From assembly GCF_016624945.1 (NCBI RefSeq), contig NZ_JACVUI010000001.1, positions 434,001 to 498,000 of the forward strand: a DNA stretch of 64,000 nucleotides, written 5' to 3'. The notes below the pieces were generated by a model. That model was not told where the DNA came from. It was given only the letters and a program-made list of their open reading frames with translations, and did no database searches. The DNA is from Acinetobacter sp. S54 (GTDB lineage Bacteria; Pseudomonadota; Gammaproteobacteria; Pseudomonadales; Moraxellaceae). The position numbers and the translations under genes were made by a program. Shown here one piece after another: positions 26,491 through 36,879 of this stretch. Numbering within the stretch: position 1 is the first letter of the stretch; each line of letters begins with the position of its first letter.

Positions 26491-27435
26491 ATGGCAGAAT
26501 CAAATAAAATTGTGGTTTATGCTGCATTATTTGGCAATCTGATGATTGCTTTGGTTAAGTTTATCGCTGCCTATATCACCAATAGTTCTGCCATGCTCAG
26601 TGAAGCGGTGCATTCTGTGGTGGACACACTCAATGAAATTTTGCTGCTACATGGTTTAAAGCAATCGCAAAAACCTGCCAATTTTCGACATCCTTTTGGA
26701 TATGGACGTGAGCTTTATTTTTGGGCTTTTATTGTATCTTTGCTGGTTTTTGCATTGGGTTCAATTGTTTCAATTTATCAGGGAATACAACATATACGCC
26801 AGCCTGAAGAAATGGTTTCGCCCATGATTAATTATATTGTGCTGGCAATTGCGATCGTTTGTGAAGGCATTTCATGGCGTGTAGCGCTTAAGAGTTTTCG
26901 TAAAGAAAAAGGTTCGCTGGGATATTTTGAGGCATTTCGACGTAGTAAAGATCCCACGACATTCACGGTCTTGTTTGAAGACTCCGCTGCATTGATTGGA
27001 TTGTTCATTGCATTGGTCGGAATTACAGCAGCACATTATCTGGATATGCCAATATTGGATGGAGTTGCTTCAATTTTGATCGGTGTTGTGTTGGCGATTT
27101 CTGCATTTTTATTGGCGCGTGAGACTAAAGGATTATTAACAGGTGAAACTGCTAATCCTGAACTGCGTGAAAATTTATTATCGATTGCACAACAAGATGT
27201 CGCTGTATTTTCGGCAAATGGTGTATTGACTGAACAAATGGGCGCGCATCAGGTAATTGCATCTTTAAGTCTTGAATTTAAAGATAATTTAACTTCAGAC
27301 GATATTGAAATCTGTGTCAATCGTATTGAAACTCAAGCCAGACAAATTCATCCTGAAATCGTCGCTTTATTTATTAAGCCTCAATCCAGACAGGTCTGGT
27401 TGCAACGAATGAAAGGTCGGTTACAAGAGAAATAA
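26491..27435 (+). CDS. Cation diffusion facilitator (SLC30A9/TMEM163-like CDF subgroup)
   Basis: 314 residues with six membrane helices. The helix 2 metal site is H41xxxD45 (EAVHSVVDTLNE); helix 5 carries FEDSAALIG (Glu163-Asp164), instead of the HxxxD of ordinary zinc CDF proteins, as in the ZnT9/SLC30A9 branch. RHPFGYGRELYFWAF (about 66-80) is the conserved loop after helix 2. A C-terminal cytoplasmic domain (about 215-314) follows. It is predicted to export divalent metal by proton exchange; the metal (Zn, Mn, Co) is not deducible. Confidence 0.85.
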   Translation: MAESNKIVVYAALFGNLMIALVKFIAAYITNSSAMLSEAVHSVVDTLNEILLLHGLKQSQKPANFRHPFGYGRELYFWAFIVSLLVFALGSIVSIYQGIQHIRQPEEMVSPMINYIVLAIAIVCEGISWRVALKSFRKEKGSLGYFEAFRRSKDPTTFTVLFEDSAALIGLFIALVGITAAHYLDMPILDGVASILIGVVLAISAFLLARETKGLLTGETANPELRENLLSIAQQDVAVFSANGVLTEQMGAHQVIASLSLEFKDNLTSDDIEICVNRIETQARQIHPEIVALFIKPQSRQVWLQRMKGRLQEK

Positions 27436-27520
27436 ATTGAGGAGTAGCATAATTTGATTTAATCGTTAAGATGGATAAACACCCTGCCCCTAAACTATTG
27501 CTGCATAACCGAATTGCCCT

Positions 27521-28576
27521 ATGAAAGAGAAGCCGACATTAACATATCAATTGCCGACTCAATCCTGCTGGACACACACATGGAGTAAACCGCCATTTCG
27601 TTATGCAGATTCCGAACATGCCAGTGCGAGTCGCTTTCAAAATCAGATCAAACGTTCTGGTACAAATGGATCAAAAGAACTATTACGATGGTTAGCCACT
27701 CGTGAGTCGTTTACATGGCAAGTCGATATTCAGCAGGAATATGAAAACCGAATCAATACTCCGATCGCATTGCCTAAAAATCGCCCAGATGCAGATATGG
27801 ATGATTGGCAAGTCTGGTTTGTTGGACATGCAACAGTACTCATTCAAATCGGGCCATTTAATTTTTTGACCGATCCAGTCTGGTGTGAATATGCGAGTCC
27901 ACAGCAGGGACGTGGCCCACGGCGTGTTTGTCCAGCGGGTATTGCGCTGGAACAGTTACCCACGATTCATGGCGTATTACTCAGTCATAATCATTATGAC
28001 CATATGGATCTGGCAACATTACACTGGTTACACCAAAAATTTGAGATGCCTATTTATACGGGTTTAGGCAATAGCTACTATCTTCATAAAGACTTTCATG
28101 TGATTGAAATGGATTGGTGGCAGATGATTCCATTCCATGATGAAGTCACAATTGCTTATACACCTGCACAACATCGTTCTGGACGTGGCTTGCGTGATCA
28201 AAATAAAGCGCTTTGGGGTGGTTTTTCACTGGTTACCCGTAATGGTCATTGTTTTTTTGCCGGTGATACAGGCTATTCGCCACATTTCAAAGAAATTCAT
28301 GAACGATTTGGCGATGCAAGAATCGCATTATTACCTATCGGTGCTTATGAGCCGCGTAATTTGATGCAGTATGCGCACATGAATCCGCAAGATGCTTTAC
28401 ATGCGCATTTAGATTTGCAGGCACATCGTTCTATGGCGATTCATTATCGAACCTTTCAATTGACAGATGAAAGTCGTGATGAGCCAGAACACGAGTTGAG
28501 CCACTTGCTTAAAACGTCATCCAAGTTTGTCAATCCGTTTTATTGCATTAAAGAAGGGCATAAGTTAACTGTTTAA
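27521..28576 (+). CDS. MBL-fold metal-dependent hydrolase (NAPE-PLD-like)
   Basis: 351 residues. The metal site motif HxHxDH is His156, His158, Asp160, His161 (SHNHYDHMD); further ligands are in FAGDTGYS (about 245) and MAIHYRTF (about 310). Spacing and the W-rich N terminus match bacterial homologues of N-acyl-phosphatidylethanolamine phospholipase D and the RomA/UlaG branch. A hydrolytic role on phospholipid-like or phosphodiester substrates is possible but not demonstrated for this protein. The start at 27521 lacks a clear ribosome binding site. It follows the CDF gene by 85 bp and may be independently transcribed. Confidence 0.85.
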   Translation: MKEKPTLTYQLPTQSCWTHTWSKPPFRYADSEHASASRFQNQIKRSGTNGSKELLRWLATRESFTWQVDIQQEYENRINTPIALPKNRPDADMDDWQVWFVGHATVLIQIGPFNFLTDPVWCEYASPQQGRGPRRVCPAGIALEQLPTIHGVLLSHNHYDHMDLATLHWLHQKFEMPIYTGLGNSYYLHKDFHVIEMDWWQMIPFHDEVTIAYTPAQHRSGRGLRDQNKALWGGFSLVTRNGHCFFAGDTGYSPHFKEIHERFGDARIALLPIGAYEPRNLMQYAHMNPQDALHAHLDLQAHRSMAIHYRTFQLTDESRDEPEHELSHLLKTSSKFVNPFYCIKEGHKLTV

Positions 28577-28937
28577 TCTGCTGCTATTAAGAGATAAAAA
28601 CTATTATCGCAGTCTGTTCCTCCGAAAATGGAGAGATAAACGCAGTTGAATTAAAAAAGCCACACTCTGGATTGTTATGCGAACATTCTAAATATTTATA
28701 TAGTAGAAATTTGAATATTTTCGCATGAGCAATTTCCACTTTTATACTCAAATAACGTAAGCACAAAGATCTGTAGAAAGCGTGCGCCCATACTGAATGA
28801 TTCTTATTGATACTGAGTTTTTTTGAAAATAGCAAAAGACAAAATTAAACAGGGCGACATTCCTGTCGCCCTTAAACTCATGATCAGTGAAGTTCATGAA
28901 TAACAAACTTTTAAAATTTGGGTTTGCAACTCAAATT
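28577..28937. other. Intergenic region between convergent genes
   Basis: 361 bp between the MBL-fold hydrolase and the catalase genes. It contains the catalase terminator (28851-28872) and an imperfect inverted repeat TGCGAA...TTCGCA at about 28677-28727. A frame of 82 codons on the minus strand has no ribosome binding site or recognisable family and is not called a gene. Confidence 0.5.
28851..28872. terminator. Terminator hairpin of catalase gene
   Basis: Perfect stem AGGGCGAC/GTCGCCCT with a six-base loop, followed on the minus strand by a T-rich tract. Confidence 0.75.
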
Positions 28938-30458
28938 CTATAATAATCCTGGATTGCCTTGTGCAGGATCAGTTGCACGTGCAGCCTGTGCATCCGCAAC
29001 GGTTTTGCCCAATGCTTTTGCTACACCTTCGCCATAAGCAGGATCACAGGCATAACAGTTACGAATATGACGATATTGAATAAAGTCTAATGCGCCACCC
29101 ACATTTCGTGCAGTATTATCAAATAAAGCCTGTTTTTGTTCAACGTTCATTAAATTGAACAAGGCTCGTGGTTGGCTGAAATAATCGCTATCATCTTTAC
29201 GATAATCCCAGAAATCCGCATCGCCATTAATCTTTAATGGAGGTTCGCGGTATTGAGGTTGTTCTTGCCATTGATGGAAACTGTTTGGTTCATAGTGTGG
29301 AAGACCGCCATAGTTTCCATCCATACGGCCCTGACCATCACGACGGTTACTGTGAACTGGGCAACGTGGTGCGTTGACTGGAACCTGAATATGGTTGACC
29401 CCAACACGATAACGATGAGCATCTGCATAGTTCACTAAACGTGCCTGCAACATACGGTCAGGTGAATAGCTAATACCTGGTACTAGATTGCTAGGAGCAA
29501 AAGTTGCTTGTTCTACATCCTGGAAATAATTTTCAGGATTACGATTGAGCTCAAATTCACCCACATCAATGAGTGGATAGTCGCCATGCGGCCAGACTTT
29601 GGTGAGGTCAAACGGATGGTATGGAACTTTTTCTGCATCAGTTTCAGGCATGATTTGAATGCATAATTTCCATTTTGGGAAATCACCACGTTCAATAGCA
29701 TTAAACAAATCTGATTGACTGCTTTCACGATCTTTACCAATTAACGCCTCCGCTTCAGCATCCGTTAGATTTTTAATGCCTTGTTGGGTGCGGAAGTGGA
29801 ATTTGACCCAGAAACGTTCATTATTGGCGTTAATAAAGCTATAAGTGTGGCTTCCAAAACCATGCATATGACGATAACCATCGGGGATACCGCGGTCAGA
29901 CATCACAATCGTGACCTGATGTAAAGCTTCTGGCAATAATGTCCAGAAATCCCAGTTATAGGTTGGGTTACGTAAGTTAGTTTTTGGATCACGTTTAACG
30001 GCTTTGTTTAGATCTGGGAATTGACGCGGATCACGGAAGAAGAACACAGGCGTATTGTTCCCGACCATATCCCAGTTGCCTTCTTCGGTATAAAACTTCA
30101 GCGCAAAACCACGAATATCGCGTTCTGCATCGGCTGCACCACGCTCACCTGCAACAGTTGAGAAACGTGCAAACATTTCCGTTTTCTTGCCAATTTCGCT
30201 AAAGATCTTAGCGCGAGTATATTGAGTAATATCATGAGTTACGGTAAATGTACCAAATGCGCCAGAACCTTTGGCATGCATACGGCGTTCTGGAATAACT
30301 TCACGGGCAAAATTAGCTAGTTTTTCATTGAGCCATAAATCTTGGGTTAAAAGAGGGCCTCGAGCACCTGCCGTCATACTATTCTGATTATCTACAACAG
30401 GTGCCCCTGCATCAGTAGTAAGGTGGGTGACTGGACACTTTAATTTATCGTCACTCAT
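28938..30458 (-). CDS. katA: Catalase, small-subunit monofunctional type
   Basis: 506 residues, the length of small-subunit heme catalases. Active-site His61 lies in [12 protein letters not shown], the distal Asn in [10 protein letters not shown] (about 134), and the proximal heme ligand Tyr344 in [12 protein letters not shown]. It breaks down hydrogen peroxide in the cytosol, or in the periplasm in some homologues; no signal peptide is seen here. The symbol katA is used for the type; Acinetobacter species also have KatE and KatG, which differ in length or fold. It is monocistronic with its own terminator. I could not identify an OxyR operator with confidence. Confidence 0.9.
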   Translation of the reverse strand: MSDDKLKCPVTHLTTDAGAPVVDNQNSMTAGARGPLLTQDLWLNEKLANFAREVIPERRMHAKGSGAFGTFTVTHDITQYTRAKIFSEIGKKTEMFARFSTVAGERGAADAERDIRGFALKFYTEEGNWDMVGNNTPVFFFRDPRQFPDLNKAVKRDPKTNLRNPTYNWDFWTLLPEALHQVTIVMSDRGIPDGYRHMHGFGSHTYSFINANNERFWVKFHFRTQQGIKNLTDAEAEALIGKDRESSQSDLFNAIERGDFPKWKLCIQIMPETDAEKVPYHPFDLTKVWPHGDYPLIDVGEFELNRNPENYFQDVEQATFAPSNLVPGISYSPDRMLQARLVNYADAHRYRVGVNHIQVPVNAPRCPVHSNRRDGQGRMDGNYGGLPHYEPNSFHQWQEQPQYREPPLKINGDADFWDYRKDDSDYFSQPRALFNLMNVEQKQALFDNTARNVGGALDFIQYRHIRNCYACDPAYGEGVAKALGKTVADAQAARATDPAQGNPGLL

Positions 30459-30755
30459 TTTAATTCTCCGTCGAACACAGTTTAGTGATTAAAATTGTAG
30501 TAATGTCATGGGTATAGCAACACTATATAACTAACATCCCTGACCCTGAATGACATTGGATATTTTGTAAAAAATAGTCGAATCAGAGACTCCTATTGTC
30601 TATGTTTTTCAACATATAATGACGGTATTGCAATCTCATGAACCGACGCAAAGCAAACTTTTCAGATCGGAAAAATTGATCTATGGCTTCAACATACGCA
30701 AAATTTATTAAAATGTAAAAACGATTAAATTTGTTTTTGTAATAGATATAAGCGA

Positions 30756-31382
30756 TTAATGTCTAATGTTTTGTATATACCCCGAAATTCCCATTTGGAT
30801 ATCCCGCTCGAGTTGCTCCCAATTTGGACGATGAGAAGAAATCATCAGTGTTTGGGAAATAAAACCATAACTTATACGGTGAATATTCAGTGCAAGCCAT
30901 TCAATATCTATAAGCATATGATCGGGATAGTGTTTTAAGACATCAGCCCAAGATTGCACATGCTGTAAATAATGTTTTTGATAAATGTCCACATTTGAAA
31001 TTTGTCGTTCTAATAAAAACAATTTCTGCCAAAGACGGCTTTGTTCAATAATGGGAGCAATCTGTAAATGGATAAGAGTATAAATATAAGTTTTAAGATC
31101 TGTACTTTGTTTAAGGGCAGTTTCCGCAGCTTGTTGTAAGGAGTGCGCATTGCGTTGTACGTAATGGTGGATAGTTAATGCGAGTAAATCTTCTTTTTGA
31201 CTGAAATATTCATAAAAAGTACCTAAACCAACACCAGCAAGATCTGTAATTTCCCGAATGGTAATCTCTGTGGCTTCTTTTTCCAATAAAAGCTGAACAA
31301 AGCTATCCATTAGAGCATCCTGAGTAAATCTAGCCCTTGATTGCTTGGGTTTTCTACGCACTTTAATACTGGTTATTTTCAT
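30756..31382 (-). CDS. TetR family transcriptional regulator
   Basis: 208 residues. The N-terminal helix-turn-helix is KPKQSRARFTQDALMDSF...EITIREITDLAGVGLGTFYEYFSQKEDLLAL (about 11-70), standard for TetR. The ligand-binding half has no recognisable relative. Its start lies only 69 bp from that of the divergent acyl-CoA dehydrogenase-like gene, and the upstream region is shared, so it most likely controls that gene, possibly in response to an acyl-CoA or alkylating compound. Confidence 0.88.
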   Translation of the reverse strand: MKITSIKVRRKPKQSRARFTQDALMDSFVQLLLEKEATEITIREITDLAGVGLGTFYEYFSQKEDLLALTIHHYVQRNAHSLQQAAETALKQSTDLKTYIYTLIHLQIAPIIEQSRLWQKLFLLERQISNVDIYQKHYLQHVQSWADVLKHYPDHMLIDIEWLALNIHRISYGFISQTLMISSHRPNWEQLERDIQMGISGYIQNIRH

Positions 31383-31451
31383 AAATTAAACCCGAACACC
31401 TTGCGGCTGATTTTTTCTTATACTGGTATAAACATGAGAAAGGATAAAGCG

Positions 31452-33116
31452 ATGAACGCATGGATCACGCATCAGATTGAAAACCAGTTTGATGAACTAC
31501 ACAATTATAATTTATATCGAACAGATCCAATTTTACAAGAAATCTTAACGCGCTATGGGAGTCAGGATCAGGCGCTACTTTCAGATTTTGGCGAACAGCT
31601 TGGTACGTCAGAGGCCTATACACTTGCCGATCAGGCCAATCGACATACCCCAGAATTACATGTTTTTGATGCACGTGGCCGTCGAATCGATTATCTAGAG
31701 TTTCATCCTGCATGGCATACATGGATGAAGTTAAATCGTCAAAATAGCGTACATGCTCATCCATTTATCGCCACCACGTCGAAAACCTCATGGGTCGATT
31801 GGGCAGCACGATTTTATCTGAGCGGGCAAGTTGAATGTGGAAATCTATGTCCAAATGCGATGACTTTAGGGAGCATTCCTTTATTACAGCGTGAACCTAA
31901 ATTATGGAAACAGTTGGGAGAAAAGCTGTTATCTACGCACTATGATGAACGTGATGTGCCAATTTCACAAAAATTATCCATGTGGATGGGAATGGGCATG
32001 ACCGAGAAACAGGGAGGATCAGATGTTCGTGCCAATCAAACCTTAGCAAGGCCGATTACAACATCAGGTCGGGGACAGGAATACTTACTTACAGGGCACA
32101 AATGGTTTTTTTCAGCCCCCATGTCGGATGCACATTTGGTGGTGGCACAAACACCTGAAGATGGAATAGGGTGTTTCTATGTTCCCCGCTGGTTAGACGA
32201 TGGCACCAAGAACAGAGTAAATGTTCAGCGTCTTAAAGACAAAGTGGGAAACCGAAGTAATTCAAGTAGTGAAGTTGAATTCCATGATGCTTGGGGCATT
32301 ATGATCGGTGAGGAGGGGCGTGGTATTCCTACCATCATTGAAATGGCGGCTTATACCCGTTTAACCTGTGTTGTGGGAAGTTCTGCTATTTTACGGCAGG
32401 CTCTAGTGCAATGTATTTCTTATACGCGTCAACGTAGGGCATTTGGTAAGGTATTAGCTGATCAGCCTTTAATGCAGGCGGTTTTGACTGATCTGGCACT
32501 TGAAAGCGAAGCAGCATTACAATTGAGCATGTATTTGGCTGCGTCTTATCAACAACAGAATGAGTTATCTCAGGCTTGGACGCGAATTATGACTCCAGCG
32601 GCAAAATTCTGGATTTGTAAACGCGCCGTTGAGTTGACGGGCGAGACAATGGAAGTGTTTGGCGGCAATGGTTATGTCGAAACCGGGATTATGGCAAGAT
32701 TATTTAAGGAAGCACCTGTTAATTCAATTTGGGAAGGTTCTGGTAATGTTATGTGTCTGGATGTATTGCGGGCGATTCAACGTCATCCAGAATCGGTTCA
32801 GCGTTTATTTGAATCTTTTTATGCAGTGACATCACAGGAGCAAAAACTCCAAAACGAAGTCAATGAATTATGGGGTTACTTAAAACAGCCACCCGAACAA
32901 TTACAATTTATGGCACGTAGTTTTGTCAGTCGTTTAGTGATTTTAGCTCAAGCCGTGTTATTGAAACTTTATGCACCCCATACGGTTGCAGAAACTTTTA
33001 TCGAGTCACGTTACAGTGCGTTTCATGGACGTGTGACAGGATTAATTTACGTGCCAGAGACAGGCTCAGAAGTCGGGATAGTACAGCAAATTTTGGAGCG
33101 AAGTTTACCTATTTAA
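31452..33116 (+). CDS. AidB-like acyl-CoA dehydrogenase family protein
   Basis: 554 residues. The acyl-CoA dehydrogenase fold is seen in MGMGMTEKQGGSDVRANQT (about 175-195), which is the FAD-binding loop of the AidB group, and in EVFGGNGYVETG and PVNSIWEGSGNVMCLDVLR (about 400-440). AidB of E. coli (541 residues) is induced by alkylating agents and binds DNA; this protein is similar in length and in the SIWEGSGN motif. The start at 31452 is chosen for AGGA at 31441-31444; a longer frame runs back across the TetR promoter region. A TetR regulator is divergent. A role in fatty acid metabolism is also possible. Confidence 0.85.
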   Translation: MNAWITHQIENQFDELHNYNLYRTDPILQEILTRYGSQDQALLSDFGEQLGTSEAYTLADQANRHTPELHVFDARGRRIDYLEFHPAWHTWMKLNRQNSVHAHPFIATTSKTSWVDWAARFYLSGQVECGNLCPNAMTLGSIPLLQREPKLWKQLGEKLLSTHYDERDVPISQKLSMWMGMGMTEKQGGSDVRANQTLARPITTSGRGQEYLLTGHKWFFSAPMSDAHLVVAQTPEDGIGCFYVPRWLDDGTKNRVNVQRLKDKVGNRSNSSSEVEFHDAWGIMIGEEGRGIPTIIEMAAYTRLTCVVGSSAILRQALVQCISYTRQRRAFGKVLADQPLMQAVLTDLALESEAALQLSMYLAASYQQQNELSQAWTRIMTPAAKFWICKRAVELTGETMEVFGGNGYVETGIMARLFKEAPVNSIWEGSGNVMCLDVLRAIQRHPESVQRLFESFYAVTSQEQKLQNEVNELWGYLKQPPEQLQFMARSFVSRLVILAQAVLLKLYAPHTVAETFIESRYSAFHGRVTGLIYVPETGSEVGIVQQILERSLPI

Positions 33117-33124
33117 GCTAGCCA

Positions 33125-33165
33125 AGGATCAAGAAAAAGGAGATCAGGCTCTTTTTCTTGATCCT
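33125..33165. terminator. Long hairpin between convergent genes
   Basis: Perfect fifteen-base-pair stem (33125-33139 with 33151-33165) with an eleven-base loop. It separates the AidB-like gene and ptsP. No T run follows on either strand, so it may be a decay barrier more than an intrinsic terminator. Confidence 0.6.
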
Positions 33166-33183
33166 ATAATAGTCGGAGAATGA

Positions 33184-35475
33184 CTACACCGATAATCGGT
33201 TGGATTTGACCATATCACCCAAGCCATGCGTTTTAAAATAATATTCCATCCAGCTTTTGACGATAAGAGGATTATTCATTTTAACAACTTCGCTTAGTAA
33301 TTTTTCTGCATCACTCATTGGCACGTGACAAATTGCTTTACGTACCCGCAAAATATTACTTGAACTCATGGATAATGTGTTGAAACCCATTGCCATCAAT
33401 AAAATTGCTGAAAAAGGATCCCCAGCCATTTCACCGCAAATACTGACAGGCTTTTCATATTTATGGCATTCCTTGACCAGACGTTGCAAGGCGCGTAATA
33501 CCGATGGGTGAAAATGTGAATAAACGCTAGAAACACGGGGATTATTACGGTCAACTGCCAGTAGATATTGAATTAGGTCATTTGAACCGACTGAGAAAAA
33601 GTCGACCAATTCTGAAAACTCATCAATTTGTAATAGCACGCTTGGGACTTCAACCATAATGCCAATTTTGGGTTTGGTGATTTTAACCTGTTCTTCTTCC
33701 TGTACTGCGATCCAGTCACGTTCCAATAAATATAGAACTTCTTCAACTTCGCTTACGCTAGTGACCATGGGTAGTAAAATATGTAGATTATTTAGACCAA
33801 TGCTCGCTTTTAGCATCGCGCGAACCTGAGTCGAAAAAATTTCTGGGTGATCCAGAGTAAAGCGTAAACCACGCCACCCAAGTGCAGAGTTTTCTTCTTC
33901 AATACTAAAGTAAGGTAAATCTTTATCTGCACCAATATCCAGTGTTCGCATGGTAACAGGCTTATTTGCAAAGTGACTTAACTGCTGACGATACATGGCA
34001 CGTTGCTCTTCTTCACCCGGGAAGCGATCACGTAACATAAACGGAATTTCACTGCGGTATAAGCCCACCCCTTTTGCGCCACGTTGTACGCCACGCACGA
34101 CATCAATCATTAAGCCTGTATTGACATATAAACGTACCGCTACGCCATCTGGTGTAATGGCATCACGGGTTTCATACTGTTTTAAATCTTTGGCAATCTG
34201 CTCTTCTTCTTTTTGAATCTCTTTATAACGCTGACGCATGCGGCGTGGGGGATTAATGAAAACACGACCTTGATACGCATCGACAATCATCTCAGCATCA
34301 TCAAGCGTGTTAATAGGTAATTCGGTAACACCAACGACAGTAGGAATCCCCAATGCACGTGCAACAATCACCATATGGGAATTGGCGGCACCTTCTGTGG
34401 TGACAATAGCCGCAATATTGTCAACAGGTAATTCAACCAGAGCCGCAGTGCTGATTTCTTCACCAATAATAATACTGTCTGGACTGATTTCACGATGACT
34501 GGAATCGGCTTCTTGTAAAGAAGCCAGAATACGGCGCCCCAAATCTTTTAAATCTGAAACACGTTCACGTAAATAATCGTCTTCCATTTGAGCGAATAAA
34601 TTAATGTGTTTGTCAATAACACGACGTACAGCACCTTGCGCCCAGTTACCTGCACGAATCAGTTCCTTGATCTCGGCTGGTAAAGCATTTTCATCCAACA
34701 TCCGTAAAAATACGCTAAACAATGCGCGTTCTTCCGACATTAGCGAGTCTTGCATTTTTTCATCGAGTGACTGAATTTCAGTGCGTACGGAAACAATGGC
34801 TTGATCAAGTAGTTGCAATTCATCACTGATGTCGTCTGCTTCACGGTCAGGAACTGCTGCTAAATCTGCAGGAGGATACAGCACAATGGCACGACCTAAT
34901 GCAATCCCTCCAGCGCCAGAAACGCCCTGAAAGGTTTTATACACAGCCCCTGAGCTTGGCTTGCGAAATACATCAATATTGCCTACAGCATGGGCATGGG
35001 CAATCACGCCTGAAAGCTGGGCGCACAACGTGACCAAAAAGGATTCAGCAGCTTCACTAAAATCCTGTGGTTCTTTATTCTGAACGACCAATACGCCCAT
35101 TACTTTACGGCGATACATGACAGGTACGCCCAAAAAGGAATGGTAAATTTCTTCCCCTGTTTCTGGTAAATAGGCAAAACGTTCATGCTTAGAGGCATTT
35201 TCAAGGTTAACGATTTCTTCGCGCTGTCCCACCAGACCGACTAGACCTTCACCAACATGAAGAGATACATTGCCCACCGAATCGGGATTTAACCCTTTAG
35301 AGGCCATAAGTAGATAACGCTGATTCCGTTCATCCAGTAAGTAGATAGAACAGACATCAACTTTCATCGCATCGGCGACCTGATTAACCATAATATCCAA
35401 TGAATCATGCAAACTCACCGACGCATTGATCTCCTGAACAATCCGTCTTAAGGTGTCGAGTTGCATGTTTGACAT
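33184..35475 (-). CDS. ptsP: Phosphoenolpyruvate-protein phosphotransferase PtsP (EI-Ntr)
   Basis: 763 residues. An N-terminal GAF domain (about 12-160) precedes the enzyme I modules: a phosphohistidine swivelling domain with GAANSHMVIVARALGIPTVVG (His about 350) and the C-terminal PEP-binding barrel (MRTLDIGADKDLPYF, GLYRSEIPFM, ICGEMAGDPFSAILLMAMGFNTLSMSS). It is the first enzyme of the nitrogen PTS (PtsP-PtsO-PtsN), which regulates metabolism without moving sugars. The start at 35475 has GGAG nine bases upstream; an upstream TTG start is possible but unneeded. It follows rppH by 69 bp in the same direction, as in many Gammaproteobacteria. Confidence 0.95.
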   Translation of the reverse strand: MSNMQLDTLRRIVQEINASVSLHDSLDIMVNQVADAMKVDVCSIYLLDERNQRYLLMASKGLNPDSVGNVSLHVGEGLVGLVGQREEIVNLENASKHERFAYLPETGEEIYHSFLGVPVMYRRKVMGVLVVQNKEPQDFSEAAESFLVTLCAQLSGVIAHAHAVGNIDVFRKPSSGAVYKTFQGVSGAGGIALGRAIVLYPPADLAAVPDREADDISDELQLLDQAIVSVRTEIQSLDEKMQDSLMSEERALFSVFLRMLDENALPAEIKELIRAGNWAQGAVRRVIDKHINLFAQMEDDYLRERVSDLKDLGRRILASLQEADSSHREISPDSIIIGEEISTAALVELPVDNIAAIVTTEGAANSHMVIVARALGIPTVVGVTELPINTLDDAEMIVDAYQGRVFINPPRRMRQRYKEIQKEEEQIAKDLKQYETRDAITPDGVAVRLYVNTGLMIDVVRGVQRGAKGVGLYRSEIPFMLRDRFPGEEEQRAMYRQQLSHFANKPVTMRTLDIGADKDLPYFSIEEENSALGWRGLRFTLDHPEIFSTQVRAMLKASIGLNNLHILLPMVTSVSEVEEVLYLLERDWIAVQEEEQVKITKPKIGIMVEVPSVLLQIDEFSELVDFFSVGSNDLIQYLLAVDRNNPRVSSVYSHFHPSVLRALQRLVKECHKYEKPVSICGEMAGDPFSAILLMAMGFNTLSMSSSNILRVRKAICHVPMSDAEKLLSEVVKMNNPLIVKSWMEYYFKTHGLGDMVKSNRLSV

Positions 35476-35533
35476 GAATGTATGCTCCAAAAAGTGAATC
35501 GCGCTTAGTGATGTTATAACAGCACTCAGTCAA

Positions 35534-35560
35534 AAAATCACTTGCTAAAGAAGTGATTTT
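35534..35560 (-). terminator. Terminator-like hairpin overlapping rppH stop codon
   Basis: Perfect ten-base-pair stem AAAATCACTT/AAGTGATTTT (35534-35543, 35551-35560), seven-base loop, followed on the minus strand by a T run. The stem includes the last codons and stop of rppH, so rppH-ptsP read-through may be limited. Confidence 0.7.
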
Positions 35561-36045
35561 TCAACCAATGGTTGTTGTGGCAATAGCATGCATAATTCCA
35601 TCATGGCTCGGCGATAAACATCACGTTTGAAGTTCACTACCTGACCCAGTGGATACCAATAGCTGACCCATTGCCATTCATCAAATTCGGCAGGGTCAGA
35701 CAGGTTTAACTGAATGTTACCCGCCGGTGCGGTCAACTTCAGTAAAAACCATTTTTGTTTTTGTCCGATACATACGGGATCTGAGTCCGGGCGAATGTAT
35801 CGATGCGGCAAACGATAACGCAACCAGCCTTTGGTTTGCGCAATAATCTGGACATGTTCGGGCAATAAGCCGACCTCTTCTCTCAGCTCACGGTAAAGTG
35901 CCTGTTCAGGGGTTTCTCCAAACTGGATTCCTCCTTGTGGAAATTGCCATGCATTGTGACCAATGCGTTTTGCCCATAAAACTTGTCCGTCATCATTTGC
36001 CAAAATGATCCCGACGTTGGGTCGGAAACCTTCAGAGTCGATCAT
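35545..36045 (-). CDS. rppH: RNA pyrophosphohydrolase
   Basis: 166 residues of the Nudix family. The Nudix box is [23 protein letters not shown] (about 38-60), with the expected G-x5-E-x7-REUxEExGU pattern. RppH removes pyrophosphate from the 5' triphosphate end of mRNA, allowing RNase E attack. It begins [15 protein letters not shown], the conserved N terminus of the family. It is the first gene of the rppH-ptsP pair, divergent from a HAD hydrolase. Confidence 0.95.
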   Translation of the reverse strand: MIDSEGFRPNVGIILANDDGQVLWAKRIGHNAWQFPQGGIQFGETPEQALYRELREEVGLLPEHVQIIAQTKGWLRYRLPHRYIRPDSDPVCIGQKQKWFLLKLTAPAGNIQLNLSDPAEFDEWQWVSYWYPLGQVVNFKRDVYRRAMMELCMLLPQQPLVEKSLL

Positions 36046-36228
36046 TTGGCTACCTAAATTTTATCAATATCGTTGACTTTGAAATCGGGGGCGGTCACTC
36101 TTGAGGCCCAGCTCGAAAAGATCAAAGTAAAATGCATTAAAATTGCTATGATCTTAACGAATTTCTATCGACTAGCGGAGATAGATTTACATTTTTTTTC
36201 TTAAATTTCAGTTTTAACGAGAATTTTC

Positions 36229-36879
36229 ATGAAATTGGCTTTGTTTGATCTTGATCACACCTTACTAAATACAGATTCTGACCATTCTTGGGGAGAGTTT
36301 TTGGTCAACGAAGGTTTGGTCGATCCCGTACATCATCGCCAGATGAATGATAAATTTTATGAAGATTATAAAGCTGGGCAACTTGATCCCTATGCTTACA
36401 ACGAATTTGTTTTTGAGTTTTTGACTCAGCATGATCATGCTTATTTAATCGAACTACATCAGCTATTTATGAAAAACGTGATTCGTCCGCAAATGCGTCC
36501 CCAAGGTTTTGCCGCCATTGAATATCATAAAAAACTGGGTCATGAAATTGTGGGGATTACTGCTACCAGTGATTTTATTACCGCCCCGATTTTTCGTGAA
36601 TTTGGTATTACTGAAATCATTGCGACCAATGCTGAAGTGGTAGAGGGGGCTTATACCGGAAAAGTCGCAGGACTGGCTTGTTATCAGCAGGGAAAATTAG
36701 TCCGTTTGGAGCAATGGTTGGATGGCCGTCAAGTTAATGAATCTTGGGCTTATTCAGATTCAATCAATGATCGTTTCTTACTGGAATATGCAAGCCATGC
36801 GATTGCAGTGAATCCAGATGACCGTTTAGAAAAACTGGCACAAGAGAAAGGTTGGGAAATTCAGGACTGGTCGATTTAA
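36229..36879 (+). CDS. HAD-IB family hydrolase (phosphoserine phosphatase-like)
   Basis: 216 residues. HAD motif I is FDLDHTLL (Asp7, Asp9); motif II is ITATSDFI (about 110); motif III/IV are YSDSINDRFLLEYA (about 181). It belongs to the HAD-IB group with SerB and CicA; the start MKLALFDLDHTLL is family-typical. Substrate is uncertain. In related bacteria this gene commonly accompanies rppH and ptsP. It is divergent from rppH and may share its promoter region of 183 bp. Confidence 0.88.
   Translation: MKLALFDLDHTLLNTDSDHSWGEFLVNEGLVDPVHHRQMNDKFYEDYKAGQLDPYAYNEFVFEFLTQHDHAYLIELHQLFMKNVIRPQMRPQGFAAIEYHKKLGHEIVGITATSDFITAPIFREFGITEIIATNAEVVEGAYTGKVAGLACYQQGKLVRLEQWLDGRQVNESWAYSDSINDRFLLEYASHAIAVNPDDRLEKLAQEKGWEIQDWSI

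Noticed and set aside
28587..28835. 82-codon frame between the MBL-fold hydrolase and katA
   Set aside because: No homology pattern, no ribosome binding site, and low-complexity composition of A+T-rich intergenic DNA.
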